The notes under the pieces were generated by a model that saw only the letters and a program-made list of their open reading frames with translations, ran no database searches and was not told the DNA's origin. Below, one piece after another: positions 9,588-17,201 of a stretch of 64,000 nt of DNA. Location of the stretch: NCBI GenBank assembly GCA_016713275.1, contig JADJPL010000010.1:202108-266107 (forward strand), read 5' to 3'. Origin of the DNA: Haliscomenobacter sp. Its GTDB lineage: Bacteria > Bacteroidota > Bacteroidia > Chitinophagales > Saprospiraceae. A program made the position numbers and the translations under genes. The stretch's first letter is position 1, and each line of letters opens with the position of its first letter.

Positions 9588-9725
9588 TCAAACTCTTCCT
9601 TGTTGGCGTCTATCCCGTTGTATTTTTTTGAATGCCACGTAAATCATGACGGGAGGAATGCCAATAAGTACCAGGGTGGTAAAAATCATGAGGAGGTTTG
9701 CTTGAAGCCAGTCGATCAGAAACAT
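9588..9725 (-). CDS. Small single-pass membrane protein
   Basis: This 45-codon ORF on the minus strand starts MFLIDWLQANLLMIF, has one long hydrophobic helix (LLMIFTTLVLIGIPPVMIYVAF) and a charged tail. An AAAGG sequence sits a few bases before the ATG. As written the tail reads KKIQRDRRQQGRV. If the A7 run (T7 at 9623-9629) is one base too long, the tail becomes KKYNGIDANKEEFEKTHPKE and ends at 9566, which looks more like a real protein. Given how often this window has homopolymer errors, the longer form is plausible. The function is unknown. Confidence 0.4.
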   Translation of the reverse strand: MFLIDWLQANLLMIFTTLVLIGIPPVMIYVAFKKIQRDRRQQGRV

Positions 9726-9830
9726 GTGCCTTTGATTTTGTGTTAGGAATCCAAATTGTGCCGTCCCGAAAATCGAAAGCTTTGTTAAGGCTGTCGATGA
9801 TTTTTGTCAATTCTTTCCGGATTTTTCTCC

Positions 9831-11102
9831 TTATTTGATCAGCGACTGGTAGACCAGGTTTCGATACCTCCGGAGGAATTCCCCTCCCTGGGCAAAAGGA
9901 TGCACATTGGTAAAGACCAGAAGGATCAGGTTTTCCTTTGGATCGATGGTGTATTCCGAACAGTACATGCCTCCCCACATGATTGAACCCGGGGAAGCGA
10001 GATCGCCGTAATTGGTTTGCTCGGAAAAGACTTCAAATCCAAGGCTGAACCCGTCGTTGCGCTCCCAAACGCGCAGGTCGCCAATCTGGTTTCGGAACAG
10101 AAGATCCACCGATTTGGGGCTAAGGAGCTGCTTCCCGTTGAATTCGCCGCCGTTGAGCAACATCTGGCAGAACCGGGCATAATCTTCGATCGTACTGACG
10201 AGGCCGGCGCCGCCCGAAAAGTATGTTTTGGCCCCCTGAACAGAAAAGTAGCGGTTGTTAAAGTCAGTTGAAACGGTCAGTATGGAATCGGCAGCCGGCT
10301 TGGCGTACAATTCGACCAGCCTGGGCGCTTTCTCCATAGGGAGGTAAAAATGGGTGTCTTTCATCCCCAGGGGGTCAAAAATCCGCGTCCGGAAAAACTG
10401 ATCCAAGGACATCCCGGAGAGTATTTCTACCAGGTAGCCCACGATATCCGTATTGAGCCCGTAAGTGAATCGCTCTCCTGGGTCGTGTAGGAGCGGCCTG
10501 GCCGCAATCTTGGGAATGACGGTAGTCAGTTTATCTGGTTCCAGGGAATTGAAAAAAGGCGCCTGGTATTCCTCCAAATGGCCCATCGGGTGCTCGTAGG
10601 GAATCCCTGCCGTATGCGTGAGCAAGTCCTTAATCGTAATTTCCCGCTTTGCAGGCCTTGTTTCGGCGGTTCCGCTGGCTGAATCAAAGCGCACCAGAAC
10701 GTTCGGATTCGCAAAGTAGGGAATGTATTTAGACACCGGGTCGGTCAGCAGGAATTTGCCTTCTTCGTGCAGCATAAGGGCCGCCACCGTGGTCATGGCT
10801 TTGGTTTGACTGGCAATCCGGAAAATATCGTCCTTCTCCAAAGGGATCGTTTGCTCGCGGTTCCGGAACCCGTAAGCTTTGTTGTGAATAATTTTTCCTC
10901 TTTTCGCAACAAACGTAACGGCATTGGGGACGATTCCCTCTTTAACCATCTTGTTTAACCAGGAATCCAGGAGATCAAGCCGGGATACGGAGAACCCAAG
11001 ATCGGAGGGACGGTCGGAATAGCTGAACTGTTGCGGTTGGGCGGAGAGAATAAATGGGAGAAAGGTCAGTCTGAAAACAGCCCAAGCAGGGAATCGAGTC
11101 AT
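9831..11102 (-). CDS. Beta-lactamase-family serine hydrolase
   Basis: The 423-residue secreted protein has a signal peptide (FRLTFLPFILSAQ). It belongs to the class C beta-lactamase/esterase fold (Pfam Beta-lactamase). The catalytic SxxK is SQTK in FRIASQTKAMTTVAAL near residue 93, and the YxN-type tyrosine lies in GERFTYGLNTDIVGYLVE near residue 213. The third box near the C-terminus (GSIMWGGMYCSEYTIDPKENL) is HTG-like but poorly conserved. Such proteins act as esterases, D-aminopeptidases or peptidases rather than true beta-lactamases; the substrate cannot be told from sequence. It stands alone, divergent from nothing, with 130 bp to the CHAT gene end. Confidence 0.85.
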   Translation of the reverse strand: MTRFPAWAVFRLTFLPFILSAQPQQFSYSDRPSDLGFSVSRLDLLDSWLNKMVKEGIVPNAVTFVAKRGKIIHNKAYGFRNREQTIPLEKDDIFRIASQTKAMTTVAALMLHEEGKFLLTDPVSKYIPYFANPNVLVRFDSASGTAETRPAKREITIKDLLTHTAGIPYEHPMGHLEEYQAPFFNSLEPDKLTTVIPKIAARPLLHDPGERFTYGLNTDIVGYLVEILSGMSLDQFFRTRIFDPLGMKDTHFYLPMEKAPRLVELYAKPAADSILTVSTDFNNRYFSVQGAKTYFSGGAGLVSTIEDYARFCQMLLNGGEFNGKQLLSPKSVDLLFRNQIGDLRVWERNDGFSLGFEVFSEQTNYGDLASPGSIMWGGMYCSEYTIDPKENLILLVFTNVHPFAQGGEFLRRYRNLVYQSLIK

Positions 11103-11231
11103 GGGATATGCTATTTTCGGTTAATAATCAAACTTGGAAAGGGATACTCCCAATCCCAAGCGGCGGCAAAGACAACGCCTTGTTAACAACCAGCAATTTA
11201 ATGTATTTTTTCGAAAGCAGGGCCCCAAAAA

Positions 11232-12179
11232 CTAGGCTTTTCGCTTCAAAACCGGGATTAACGACCCGCTCAACCCCTCCAGTTCTACAGCGGTACACCC
11301 GTACCGAAAAGCAAAATCGTAGTCCTTCCCGCTGCCCAGCGCGTCGTAAAACGCAACGGCGAATTCTATAGCCGTTTTATCCGGCACGGCTTTGTTCATC
11401 CCGATCACATAAGGCACATGACGAACAATTTCATTGGCCTGCGCTTCCGAATAACAGGCATTGAGCAAAACGCATTCCACCTGGTCTGCGAAAAGGCTGA
11501 ATAAATTTCCCAGGGCTACGGAGTTCACCAGTTGGGATTCTCCGGATTCATTTTCCAGTATCAGCCCTTCTTCGCCCCCGCCGTGTCCTGAAAAATGGAC
11601 AATCTGGGGGAGTTCTTCCATGATCGCTCTCCTGAGGTCTTTGACCCGGACGGCCCATTTGGTTTCCATTTCAAAGCGGTCCCGCTGCTGAGCTAATTTC
11701 AGCCCCTCTTCGATATCCCGGGCTTCCCGGTCAATCCGCAGGTGCGTGGTTTCTTCCGGATTGGCGCCCAAAAACAGGATCTTTTTCGGACCTTCGTTGA
11801 CTGGGGAAGGCCTGGAAGGCTGGTCAGGCTGACTCACCGGGGTAACAGGTTCTGAAGAAGCGCCCGACTTCGGCTTGGTCGTCGAGATCCCTCTTAAAGG
11901 CTCCCCGGTCTGGATTTCAGCATCCTCGGGTATCTGTTTGAGAAAGTGCAGGATCGACTTTCGAATGTTTGCTTCGTTGATGCTGGCTTCGTCTGAACGG
12001 ATGATTCCGTCCAAAATATCTTGCTGTAGTCGGCTGAAGCGTCCTGCCTGGAGAATGATCGACGAGTCCAGATCATTGTTGCCAAGAGATTTTACCAGGA
12101 GTCTCAAATCGCTTATCGCTTTTTTCGTATCCCCGTTGGCGAGCAGTTCGGTGATCGTTTTTTTATTAATAACCGGCAT
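11232..12179 (-). CDS. CHAT-domain caspase-like protein with EAD-like N-terminus
   Basis: The 315-residue protein has two parts joined by a Pro/Ser-rich linker (residues ~100-130). Residues 131-315 are a CHAT (caspase HetF associated with TPRs) peptidase: KILFLGANPE opens it, the catalytic His is in HFSGHGG (H199) and the catalytic Cys in VLLNACYS (C242). Residues 1-85 are helical (TITELLANGDTKKAISDLRLL ... RFSRLQQDILDGIIRSDE ... NIRKSILHFL) and resemble effector-associated domains of the EAD11 type, which recruit partners in bacterial conflict and signalling systems. It has no signal peptide, so it is cytosolic. No obvious partner with a matching EAD is adjacent. Family roles are known; its target is not. 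Confidence 0.8.
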   Translation of the reverse strand: MPVINKKTITELLANGDTKKAISDLRLLVKSLGNNDLDSSIILQAGRFSRLQQDILDGIIRSDEASINEANIRKSILHFLKQIPEDAEIQTGEPLRGISTTKPKSGASSEPVTPVSQPDQPSRPSPVNEGPKKILFLGANPEETTHLRIDREARDIEEGLKLAQQRDRFEMETKWAVRVKDLRRAIMEELPQIVHFSGHGGGEEGLILENESGESQLVNSVALGNLFSLFADQVECVLLNACYSEAQANEIVRHVPYVIGMNKAVPDKTAIEFAVAFYDALGSGKDYDFAFRYGCTAVELEGLSGSLIPVLKRKA

Positions 12180-12356
12180 GTTATTCGTTTTCCTTTCGGT
12201 TTAATCAGTAACCAGTTTGGTACTCCGGACGAAGATAGGAATTTTAGCAGAATGGAGGAGGGAGCGCCGAACTTTCTGTAGGAGGGTATTCCATGAGCCT
12301 GCTTAAATAAAAAAGTGCGTTTTTATTTAGAAAACGGTTCTTTTTTATCAATAAAT

Positions 12357-12388
12357 GTTGCTTGGCAAAAAGAAAGCGGTTATATTTG
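12357..12388 (+). promoter_or_regulatory. Bacteroidota-type promoter
   Basis: A GTTG at 12357-12360 and TATATTTG at 12381-12388 are separated by 20 bp, close to the TTTG-N19-TAnnTTTG consensus. It lies 170 bp upstream of the patatin gene and directly ahead of a short stretch ending in a hairpin, so it may drive a leader RNA or a small RNA. Confidence 0.5.
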
Positions 12389-12464
12389 TAAAAAGTTAAT
12401 GAATGTAGCGGGCAAAGCCCTTGGGCTTGATACTATGAGAAAATAACACGCAGTTCCTGCAAAG

Positions 12465-12503
12465 AAGCCCTTCCGCGTCTTTTGATTCGGAGGGGCTTTG
12501 TAT
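12465..12503 (+). terminator. Terminator-like hairpin upstream of patatin gene
   Basis: AAGCCCTTCCG at 12465-12475 pairs with CGGAGGGGCTT at 12488-12498 (11 bp with one G-U, 12-nt loop), followed by TGTATTTTG. It ends the short stretch that follows the promoter at 12381. A smaller hairpin (AAGCCC/GGGCTT) lies at about 12415-12428. It could be an attenuator or the 3' end of a small RNA. Confidence 0.4.
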
Positions 12504-12557
12504 TTTGGGCCGCATTGGAAAAACTGGGCAAGCGGGATTACTTTTAAAGAAAAAAGC

Positions 12558-13370
12558 ATGGATGCCTTGTCTCTAAACCGGCCGCTTGGTCTGGCGTTTT
12601 CGGGCGGCGGCGCCAGGGGCGCATACCAAATAGGCGTATGGAAAGCGCTGGAGGAAGCGGGCCTGGTTTTGGGCGTTGGCGCTGTGACCGGAGCTTCCGT
12701 TGGCGCAATCAATGGGGCGCTGTTTTGTATGGGCAACTGGGGCTATGCCCATGATCTTTGGACCAAAGGAGACGCGTCCCTGGTATTTGACCAATTGCGG
12801 GAGCATAAAGATAAAGGACTGAAAAACCTGGCGTTGGCAATGGCCGCCGACTATGTAAAAAACCGCGGGCTCCGGGTGAATACCCTTCGGGAGACCCTGA
12901 GCCGGGCTTTGGACGAGCCCGCTATCCGGCAGGCAGCCGCCCGGTTTGGGCTGGTGGTGTATAATCAAAATAACAGGGTAGGGGAGTATTGGTTTGTGAA
13001 AGAAATCCCACCTGGTTTCTTATCGGATTTTGTGCTGGCCAGCGCTTCTTTCCCCCTGTTTCAACCCTGCAGGATCAACGGGCAACAGTACCGGGATGGC
13101 GGACTGGCCGACCTGATCCCGTACCCTATGGCATTCAGCAGCCCTGGGATCCGTCGGGTCATCGGAATCGACGTATCGGTAGGAACCCGGATTTTGCCCA
13201 CTTACCGCATCCGGAGGCGGGAGTACGCCAACCGGTTGCTGCTGATTCGACCTTCGCAAAGACTACCCCTGCCTTTGAATTTTTCCCAACAGGCAATCCG
13301 GTACCAGATTCAGATCGGCGTTCAGGATGGACGAAAAGCTATCCAAGCCAATCTACCTTTTTTTATTTGA
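12558..13370 (+). CDS. Patatin-like phospholipase
   Basis: The 270-residue protein is a patatin-fold Ser/Asp acyl hydrolase. It has the oxyanion loop LAFSGGGARGAYQIG, the nucleophile elbow GASVG (GxSxG) and the catalytic Asp in YRDGGLAD. I chose the ATG at 12558 because the preceding in-frame residues are not conserved-looking and an A-rich Shine-Dalgarno-like stretch (AAAGAAAAAAGC) precedes it. There is no signal peptide, so it is likely cytosolic or peripheral to the membrane. Patatins in bacteria range from lipid housekeeping to effectors of defence systems; no cyclase or sensor gene is next to it, so I see no proof of a defence role. Confidence 0.85.
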   Translation: MDALSLNRPLGLAFSGGGARGAYQIGVWKALEEAGLVLGVGAVTGASVGAINGALFCMGNWGYAHDLWTKGDASLVFDQLREHKDKGLKNLALAMAADYVKNRGLRVNTLRETLSRALDEPAIRQAAARFGLVVYNQNNRVGEYWFVKEIPPGFLSDFVLASASFPLFQPCRINGQQYRDGGLADLIPYPMAFSSPGIRRVIGIDVSVGTRILPTYRIRRREYANRLLLIRPSQRLPLPLNFSQQAIRYQIQIGVQDGRKAIQANLPFFI

Positions 13371-13504
13371 ATTTTACTCAGATGAAAAATTCTTTTCAAT
13401 TATTCGTTTTCAAATACACAAACCAAACAATTAGAGGGTAGGGGAGACTTGGAATTGTGCGCCAAGGTTAGTTATTTTACCATTCATCCTTAAAACCCAA
13501 TAAC

Positions 13505-13864
13505 ATGGATATGACGTTTATGTACGGCCTGATTGGCGGATTGATCCCGGATGCGATCCGGATCATCAATAATCGGTACAACCCGGTTCTGCCGGAATAC
13601 CTGAAATCGCCCAGTTTTTACATCGGAACCCTGCTCCTGGTCGTGCTCGGGGGAGGATCGGCGTATCTGCTTCAAGCAGACTCCGTAGTCGATGCCCTGG
13701 CGATGGGGTATTCGGCGCCTCAGATCGTCTCGTCGGTGTTGCAGCAAAAAGCGAACCTCATCGCGCCTCCGGTGGATGGAGGAGATACCGGTACGAGAGG
13801 AGGGCCAACCTTATTTGAAACAGAAACCAAGAAACCCTCGATGCGCGGGTGGTGGGGAATGTAA
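13505..13864 (+). CDS. Small membrane protein of unknown function
   Basis: The 119-residue protein has an N-terminal amphipathic/hydrophobic stretch (MDMTFMYGLIGGLIPDAIRII), one clear transmembrane helix (FYIGTLLLVVLGGGSAYLL, residues ~39-58), a further mildly hydrophobic segment (SVVDALAMGYSAPQIVSSVL) and a Gly/Thr-rich polar tail. It looks like the small holin-like or anchor proteins found with phage-derived systems, but nothing phage-like is nearby. It is the first gene of a tight cluster: the PTPS-like gene starts 5 bp after its stop. Confidence 0.55.
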   Translation: MDMTFMYGLIGGLIPDAIRIINNRYNPVLPEYLKSPSFYIGTLLLVVLGGGSAYLLQADSVVDALAMGYSAPQIVSSVLQQKANLIAPPVDGGDTGTRGGPTLFETETKKPSMRGWWGM

Positions 13865-13869
13865 TCGAA

Positions 13870-14265
13870 ATGCCCATGTTTACAGTAGCCGTACGGAGGC
13901 ATGTCATGGTGGCGCATTCGCTGAAGGATCCGGTGTTTGGTCCTGCGCAGAAACTGCATGGGGCCACCTATGTTGTCGACGCCGAATTCGGCGCTGCTCA
14001 ACTGAGCAAAGCGAATATCGTTCTGGATATTGGTTGGGCGGGGCGTGTTTTGGAACAAGTATTGGCGCCATTGGAATATCAGAATTTGGATGAACTTCCG
14101 GTATTCGCCGGAATCTTGACCACCACCGAATTCCTTTGCCAATACATACACCGGGAAATCTGCACGAAGGTGGGGGAAGAATTCCAGGGCGAGCTGAAAG
14201 TAACCCTGACGGAATCCCCATCAGCATGGGCTTCCTATGAGGCGCCGGTCCGGAAGGATTCATGA
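13870..14265 (+). CDS. PTPS/QueD-like protein lacking canonical catalytic residues
   Basis: The fold family is 6-pyruvoyltetrahydropterin synthase/6-carboxytetrahydropterin synthase. The N-terminal VMVAHSL and KLHGATYVVDAEF stretches align with the zinc site (AAH...LHGH), and TLTESPSAWASY with the C-terminal pterin-anchoring Glu. Several key residues are missing: the third zinc His of HGH is Ala, the catalytic Cys before LHG is absent (GPAQK), and the LDHxxLN catalytic His region reads QNLDELP. From memory, actinobacteria carry a subfamily with the same FGPAQ-LHGATYVVDA pattern. The start is the ATG at 13870 or 13876. Its stop overlaps the glycosyltransferase start (ATGA). It probably binds a pterin-like ligand; the activity is unknown. 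Confidence 0.75.
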   Translation: MPMFTVAVRRHVMVAHSLKDPVFGPAQKLHGATYVVDAEFGAAQLSKANIVLDIGWAGRVLEQVLAPLEYQNLDELPVFAGILTTTEFLCQYIHREICTKVGEEFQGELKVTLTESPSAWASYEAPVRKDS

Positions 14266-15263
14266 CGCCAGAGATTTTTTTTATTGCCCCGCATCCTTTG
14301 GCGTTTACCTCAGGAGGAAATCGCTACAATACGCAACTAATTGGCGCTTTGAGGCTGTCGGGTTGGAAGGTGCGCCGGTTCAGCCCGACAGACCCCGAAA
14401 TCAAAAAGACTCCTCCGGGCAGTTTGTTTGTCGTCGACTTGATCTATCGGGATGCGTTATTGGAGGGGGGCTTTGAATTGCCTCCCCATTCCAGATGGGC
14501 CGCTTTGGTGCATTATCTTCCCGAGCTGGATCGTCCGGGAATTTATGCGGATCCCTCCTGGGCCTCTTTATTTGATTTGCTGTTGTTCCCTTCCGAATTT
14601 CTTCGCAGGCGGTTCGGGGATCTTTATCCGGATTCGACTGCTGCCGCTTTCGTTCTGCCGCCAATACTTACCAATCTGTTTTGGCCGGAGGCCGCCCTTG
14701 AGCCTGCCACGGAAACGAAATTAGTGGTTGCAGGCAATTACCTCCCCGTAAAAGGCATTTTGGAGTTTTTGGAACAACTGGCCCAGGTTCTTGATCCGGG
14801 GCCGCCTTTTACAATCGAGGTATTTGGGTCCATTTTAGACAAGGCCTATTGGCGCGCCTGCCAGGAGGTAGTCGAGGAATCCCCTTCGCTGTGCCACAGG
14901 GTTATTTTAAATGCGGCCATAAGCAGATCCAGGCTTCTGGCTACGCTGTCGGATGCCTCTGCATTGGTTTCTCCCTCGTCTTTTGAATCCTTTGGCATGG
15001 CCATTGCAGAAGCCATGTGCCTAAAGCGGCCTGTATTGGCTTTAAGCGGAGGGAATGTGCCCTACCTGGTATCCTCCTATCCAGGCGCCAAGCTATTCGA
15101 TCAGATGGGGGCATTGGCTTTTTGCACGAAAGAACTCATCCAAAATCCCTCCATCGCCAAGGAATATTACGCCGACGTGCGAAAAGCGCCTTTTGATTCA
15201 CGCCCGTTTTCTCCGGACCAGGTAATCCGTCAATGGGATTGGATTATGGATCATTTTTGGTGA
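14262..15263 (+). CDS. GT4-family glycosyltransferase
   Basis: The 333-residue protein has the GT-B fold. The N-terminal domain starts with IFFIAPHPLAFTSGGNRYN, a donor-side glycine-rich loop. The C-terminal domain carries KLVVAGNYLPVKGILEFLEQL and the EX7E motif in SSFESFGMAIAEAM, typical of retaining GT4 enzymes that use nucleotide sugars. It has no signal peptide or transmembrane helix. It is translationally coupled to the PTPS-like gene by an ATGA overlap, which suggests the two act on the same molecule. GT4 enzymes that glucosylate tetrahydrobiopterin are known in cyanobacteria, so a glycosylated pterin is one hypothesis. Its 3' end overlaps the convergent sulfatase gene by 20 bp. Confidence 0.82.
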   Translation: MTPEIFFIAPHPLAFTSGGNRYNTQLIGALRLSGWKVRRFSPTDPEIKKTPPGSLFVVDLIYRDALLEGGFELPPHSRWAALVHYLPELDRPGIYADPSWASLFDLLLFPSEFLRRRFGDLYPDSTAAAFVLPPILTNLFWPEAALEPATETKLVVAGNYLPVKGILEFLEQLAQVLDPGPPFTIEVFGSILDKAYWRACQEVVEESPSLCHRVILNAAISRSRLLATLSDASALVSPSSFESFGMAIAEAMCLKRPVLALSGGNVPYLVSSYPGAKLFDQMGALAFCTKELIQNPSIAKEYYADVRKAPFDSRPFSPDQVIRQWDWIMDHFW

Positions 15264-17049
15264 CACCCCCTTCTTCCTTGATTCCTTCCGGCTGAATCCG
15301 GAGCTCTTGGCAGTCCGGTAGCCCGTACACGTTCAGCAAATGCCGTACCAATCTGGAATAGAGCCCGGCATGGTTCCAATAAGGGGCTTGTTTGGGGTGG
15401 ACGAGGAGGCCCGGGGTGAGCCCTTCCTTTAAAAAAGGAGCTATAAAATCAGGGTCTTTGGATATAAAATGCAGAGGGGTGGCGTATTTGTCGTACTTCC
15501 CTTCAAGCAAATACTCCAGAGCCCCCGGCTGGTGATCGCCAACAAGGATAAAAATATCGTCAGGCGCTCCTTCCTGAAGGATAAATTCCACCCAGCTTTC
15601 TAATGCATACCGGGCATTCTGACCATATCGATCCAGCAGCGTGCCGGACAAAGGATTCGCGTATTGGGAAGGGTTGGGCACGAAATGATTGAGGTCTTGC
15701 CACTTGGGTAGAATAGGAGGAGGAGTGTAGAATGGGCCATGGGTACTGGTCGTAATGAAAAACACGAAACCAGGCGCCTTTTGCCGGTTCCGGATGAATT
15801 CTTTGTAATACCCTCCGGCATATGGGTCGGGGATTCCTCCCAAGCCGTTATACGAATATCCCTGGTAGGGAATTTTGTGGAAAAAGAGGAGGGTATCGTA
15901 CCTCCAAAAAGCGTTTATCGAGTCTTCCGGAATGAGTTGAATGGTCGCGTCATTGCTTTTCATCGTACTGAGCCAGGTCGTGTGGTATCCCTGGGTGTTA
16001 AAGAACTGGACCATGTGCGGGAATCGAAACCTGGATTCCAAAAGGGCATTGTAGCTGCGTTGATTATCGATGGAAACGCCGGTCAGCCCGCTGGTAAAAC
16101 TCAACCAGGACCTACCCCCCATCACTGGCGACCGGCTGTAGGTTGAGGCGCTATGCCACCCTGCATTGCTGAGTTTATCTCCCAGCCGGAGGGCAAGATC
16201 CTGTTGTTGATCCGCAATCCCTTCCCCAAAATAGGCGAGCGCGCCGTAGGATTCCAGAAACAACAGCCACACATTATTTTTTTTTCGCAGCTGGCATTTT
16301 AAACCTGGTCCATAAGCCGATTGGATCTGTCTGTAGTGGGCGTGAAACGCGTTGGTTACTATACCGCTTCTGCGAACTTTAGGCGAAAGCCATTGGATGT
16401 TCAACAGATCCGTTTCCAGGTATTCTTTGAATTCCAGGGTGCTGAAAAGGGTGAACAGTGAAAGCCCTGCCAACGGCGCCCACCACCACCACCATTTTCG
16501 GTAGGCTTCCAATGCCCTAAAAAGTTGCCTGACCCCCAAAACCGCCAGCATCACGCACAGCAGAATTCCTGCGATCAAAAGAAAGGCATTTGCTGCAGTA
16601 GCTAGCCCGGCGCTTTGAAGAAATACCGGTAGCACTTCTCGGATAAGTATCCAGTCGTCAATGAAAACCGGATGTATCCCGTACACGACCCGGTAGCCTT
16701 CGAGGTATACCTGATAGAAAAAAGCTAATGGATAAAAAAGATAGAGGGAAAACTTAATCCCCTGGCGCACCAAAGGAATCCGATAAAAAAGAAGCGCCGC
16801 GAAACAAAGCAAAAAAAACTCGGCGACTATTCGAAACGGATGGTGGTTGCCGTTCAGAAAGACCGCTTCTTTCCATCCATACCGTTCGGCTGATATGCCT
16901 GAAAACGGGAGCAGATACGATTCCGGCCGGTGCAGGAAAAAACCGGGGAGAAACAAAATCACCTGAAGAAAAAAACCCAAAAAGAAGTTCCGGGCTTCTT
17001 TAAGGGAGGGTGTTGGCGCGTTCAAAACAAAGCAGGATTTGAAAATCAT
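15244..17049 (-). CDS. LTA synthase-like membrane sulfatase/phosphoglycerol transferase
   Basis: The 601-residue protein has about five N-terminal transmembrane helices (residues ~20-215), followed by a large extracytoplasmic alkaline-phosphatase/sulfatase-fold domain. Visible motifs are NNVWLLFLESYGALAY (first metal Glu), SPVMGGRSWLSFTSGL (nucleophile region), TTSTHGPFYTPP and LVGDHQPGALE (metal Asp-His). This layout is that of LTA synthase/OpgB-type enzymes. In Gram-negative Bacteroidota such proteins are thought to transfer phosphoglycerol or phosphoethanolamine to glycans or lipids. The substrate is not known. It is convergent with the GT4 gene. Confidence 0.8.
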   Translation of the reverse strand: MIFKSCFVLNAPTPSLKEARNFFLGFFLQVILFLPGFFLHRPESYLLPFSGISAERYGWKEAVFLNGNHHPFRIVAEFFLLCFAALLFYRIPLVRQGIKFSLYLFYPLAFFYQVYLEGYRVVYGIHPVFIDDWILIREVLPVFLQSAGLATAANAFLLIAGILLCVMLAVLGVRQLFRALEAYRKWWWWWAPLAGLSLFTLFSTLEFKEYLETDLLNIQWLSPKVRRSGIVTNAFHAHYRQIQSAYGPGLKCQLRKKNNVWLLFLESYGALAYFGEGIADQQQDLALRLGDKLSNAGWHSASTYSRSPVMGGRSWLSFTSGLTGVSIDNQRSYNALLESRFRFPHMVQFFNTQGYHTTWLSTMKSNDATIQLIPEDSINAFWRYDTLLFFHKIPYQGYSYNGLGGIPDPYAGGYYKEFIRNRQKAPGFVFFITTSTHGPFYTPPPILPKWQDLNHFVPNPSQYANPLSGTLLDRYGQNARYALESWVEFILQEGAPDDIFILVGDHQPGALEYLLEGKYDKYATPLHFISKDPDFIAPFLKEGLTPGLLVHPKQAPYWNHAGLYSRLVRHLLNVYGLPDCQELRIQPEGIKEEGGVTKNDP

Positions 17050-17106
17050 TCAAACCTTAAAACTAGCGAAAAACAATAGTTCAGGACTATTTTCCACTAA
17101 AAATCA

Positions 17107-17174
17107 CCTTCCCGGAACAACCGTAATGCAATTTGGTAAGGTGGATTGCATTTGAAACGGGCGTTCCGGGAAGG
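17107..17174 (-). terminator. Long stem terminator-like structure
   Basis: CCTTCCCGGAAC at 17107-17118 pairs perfectly with GTTCCGGGAAGG at 17163-17174. A second stem lies inside it (AATGCAAT at 17125-17132 with ATTGCATT at 17145-17152, flanked by CCGT/ACGG). On the minus strand it is followed by GTGATTTTTAG, so it most simply terminates the lipoprotein gene that ends at 17202. Two nested stems make it larger than an ordinary terminator. Confidence 0.5.
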
Positions 17175-17201
17175 CCGAACGCGTATTAAAGTGAACGTCG
17201 C

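Noticed and set aside
9610..9978. 122-codon minus-strand ORF
   Set aside because: It overlaps the start of the serine hydrolase 3' end and the small membrane ORF in a different frame; no coding character.
9831..11102. True beta-lactamase (antibiotic resistance)
   Set aside because: The SxxK and Tyr motifs fit the wider serine-hydrolase family; the third motif is not a proper KTG, and the protein is longer than class C enzymes.
12558..15263. Patatin, membrane protein, PTPS-like and GT4 genes as one defence operon
   Set aside because: The patatin is separated by 134 bp from the next gene and no cyclase, sensor or nuclease is present; there is no direct evidence for defence.
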